Of a DNA stretch of 64,000 nucleotides, positions 62,081 to 64,000 are shown one piece after another; the first letter of the stretch is position 1, and every line of letters starts with the position of its first letter. The DNA lies in NCBI GenBank assembly GCA_024114885.1, contig CP099428.1, positions 248,001-312,000 on the forward strand, written 5' to 3'. The notes beneath the pieces are model-generated. The model ran no database searches. It saw nothing but the letters and a program-made list of their open reading frames with translations, and was not told where the DNA came from. The stretch is from Septoria linicola. Lineage: Eukaryota > Ascomycota > Dothideomycetes > Mycosphaerellales > Mycosphaerellaceae. Position numbers and translations under genes: made by a program.

Positions 62081-63610
62081 ATGAGCGATTCTAGAGACAG
62101 ATAGACTTGGCAGCTCGTAACATCCATACTTCTGAACGATGGGCAACTGTGTTTTTGCAAGCTCTTTTGAGTTCCCGCAGCTCATATCTCTGCTGCTATC
62201 ATCAGAATGCAGGGCGATGTACTGACAGCATGAAATGTAAGCGTATGTTCCACAATGCCTCTCGTCCTGCACCGGTTCTGCGGATGCACATCTCAAGGAA
62301 TTCGCGCTGTATTGATCTAGCCATATCGGGTTATGCTCCTATCTCGTTTACTCCGCAAAGTCTCCTGCTCGAGTTACTCACCCATTCTTCTTCACCACTT
62401 CGGTCTAGCCTCCTGCATAACTTCGCTTGCTCTTCTAGGAGACTGGCATATGGTACTACTCAATTATGATCCGGCGATGGTATCGAAGTGGACTCTGCAT
62501 AGACCGTGGGTGGCCGTGGGCGAATGTGGCTGATGGCCAGACTTCGAGGAGATGCTCGTCTCAATGCGCTCACTGAGTAGCCTGCCATGCCGTACAACTA
62601 CGTCCACTATCTTGCGTCCGGTTTCGTATATGGTCTTCGAGCTTGAGTTCACGATGTTCGACCTTGAGCAGACTGCGCTAACGGCTGCTGTAAGAGTGGC
62701 AAAAGCAGCGGATGATTCAAAGAGATGAGTCGAAAGGTGACCGTGTACTCAAGCGCATGTGCTGCAATCTATCTATGTGCGCGATATGATACCATGCAAT
62801 ATTAGAGACCATCGTGCGGCCACCTCGTGCACTATAATGCATCTCTCAAACGAGTTTTCACATCTGGGACCCTTCGGACCTTCTTAGACATCTTGGCTGC
62901 ATTTACTGACCTTACCTAACTACGATCTCGTACTCGGTGTACGCGAAAGGCCTATTAGGTGGTAGCATCTTTGCAGCAACAGACATTCTCGGAAGCGAAA
63001 CGTCTGTATTAGCTCAACGTAGTAGCTGATTTCGTCTAATTAGAACCTCTTGGCTTCCTCATCCGGAATATGGACTCGATGCAGCTATACGATGATGGCT
63101 TGCGCTACCGTACCGCACGTGGGCTCCACGAGGATTGCGGCCCTTAGACCGCTCGCAAAGGTCCGGCAGATCTTGCGTCCTGTGGTTGTCTAACAGCACG
63201 TTGGTCTTCTGGCTTATAACGTCCAGCATGGCCTGACCTGTGCCAAGGACTCGCCTTCGACGTCTGGACTCGAACGCTACGCCTGGACGCCAAAATCTGC
63301 ACCTAGCCATCTGTACCTCTCCGACGAAGCAATGTCCGCCATGAATGATATATGTTCGCTTGCACAGAGCAGCGACGGGCGAGACGTTAGCCATCTGCAC
63401 CTACTTACGCCTACCAGCTCACGCTGTGAATATGATATTCAGTCATCGCTTGCGATGTCCAACAAAGGACAAAGTTGTCATGCATGGCTGAGTCTCTATG
63501 TTCACCTCAGCTTCTTCTCCTCGTGTGGGTGTGGCACAAATGGCATACAAATGCACCAGCAAAGCCAGTCTTTCGAGCTGCTGATCATTTCATCTCTACT
63601 CATTTCAGCT
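62081..63610. other. 1.5 kb intergenic region, no gene seen
   Basis: The 3' flank of ELP1 and upstream region of the right-edge gene. A minus-strand frame at 63059-63400 (113 aa, Arg/His-rich) has no recognisable family. The last 200 bases form the promoter of the secreted protein gene. Confidence 0.45.
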
Positions 63611-64000
63611 ATGCAGATTCTCCAACTAACACTGGTAATTGGTGCGGCATCAGCCAATCCGCTCGGACTCTTCGAACGACAAGCTCCTGCAGCATGTACA
63701 GCAACATATCTACCTAGCTGTACTGGCGCGGCAAGCACCTCTGCCAGAGCTTGGTGCGCATCTCAGGGCTTTGGTAAAGCTTCAGCCACTGTCACCCGAA
63801 CAAATGTCAACTACAGGTATGGACCGGCAATTACTCTGCCAGCCAGTCTCCAGCTAACAGCATGTGCAGAACTGTTGGAAGTACTGTTACAACATATACA
63901 TCTACCTTGACGGTTACAGCGCGGACAAGTACCAGAACAGTCAGCTCGTAAGTGTATGCTCGCTCGGGTCGTCTACCTTGGCTAACGAGCTGCTATAGCG
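63611..64000 (+). CDS. Small secreted Cys-containing protein, 3' truncated by window edge
   Basis: Exons are 63611-63816, 63870-63947 and from 63999 onward, beyond the window; introns of 53 and 51 nt have GTATGG/GTAAGT donors and GCTAAC branch points. The protein begins with a signal peptide (MQILQLTLVIGAASA) and a likely Kex2-type site (FERQ). A short Cys motif follows (ACTATYLPSCTGAAS...AWCASQGF), then a Thr/Ser-rich stretch (TVGSTVTTYTSTLTVTARTST) expected to be O-glycosylated. It resembles the N-terminal modules of secreted fungal proteins whose folded domain lies further on, here outside the window. No function can be assigned; a surface or effector-like role is possible. Confidence 0.7.

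Noticed and set aside
61300..62160. 286-aa antisense frame at the ELP1 3' end
   Set aside because: It overlaps the conserved basic tract and dimerisation helices of ELP1 on the sense strand and has no own pattern.
63250..63275. GGACTCGAAC-like tRNA B-box complement
   Set aside because: The flanking bases do not form a T-stem and no A-box or cloverleaf is present.
63059..63400. Minus-strand 113-aa Arg/His-rich frame suggestive of a decayed enzyme fragment
   Set aside because: I could not match it to any family and the composition is shadow-like.

Overview
The window is nuclear DNA of a filamentous ascomycete (Pezizomycotina). Most likely it is a Dothideomycete, though that rank is inference from the style of the proteins. 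Evidence for the group: genes on both strands with short introns (mostly 46-102 nt, GT...AG, CTAAC/CTGAC-like branch points), GC-balanced intergenic DNA, and typical lineages (HET-domain protein, CFEM-like wall protein, SUR7/PalI protein, Sts1/Cut8, DUF3984-like protein). There is no operon logic; genes are individually transcribed. I found no rRNA, confident tRNA, transposon or CRISPR array.

Layout. 1-7 kb: 3' end of histone chaperone RTT106, a glutathione S-transferase-like gene, a mitochondrial PDH-phosphatase-like PP2C (PTC5), an unknown gene with an uncertain intron, and ribosomal protein eL31. 7.8-9.3 kb: polynucleotide kinase 3'-phosphatase. 9.3-12 kb: gene-poor. 12-21 kb: a Ser-rich unknown protein, a Gly/His/Ser/Thr repeat protein with dehydrin-like K-segments, a SUR7/PalI membrane protein and a GPI-anchored PLC-like phosphodiesterase. 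21-29 kb: HET-domain protein, proteasome tether STS1, secreted type-B carboxylesterase, DMT-type transporter. 29.6-31.8 kb: a tandem pair of diverged F-box-like paralogues that share promoter elements. 32-42 kb: a Cys/His-motif protein, a CFEM-like GPI wall protein, an F-box-like protein, a possible 104-aa PAH-like protein and a five-exon C2H2 factor. 43.7-49.6 kb: two Cys-based phosphatases (YVH1 and a SIW14-like enzyme) converging on a 3.3 kb ORF-poor gap. 51.9-52.9 kb: RHO1. 54-62 kb: two unknown or DUF proteins, cytochrome c oxidase subunit VIII and Elongator ELP1. The right edge cuts a small secreted Cys-containing protein.

Functions are mostly housekeeping (chromatin, translation, respiration, DNA repair, tRNA modification, proteasome tethering) mixed with cell-surface and cell-wall genes (SUR7-like, PLC-like, CFEM-like, RHO1) and some lineage-specific genes. 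I resolved exon structures by hand for eL31, PNKP, SUR7-like, PLC-like, carboxylesterase, CFEM-like, F-box-like, C2H2, YVH1, SIW14-like, RHO1, the 54 kb gene, COX8 and the right-edge gene; each join keeps frame and restores family motifs. The most notable items are the dehydrin-like repeat protein, the paralogue pair with conserved promoters, the PAH-like small ORF, and the stop-free 63-nt intron in the CFEM-like gene.
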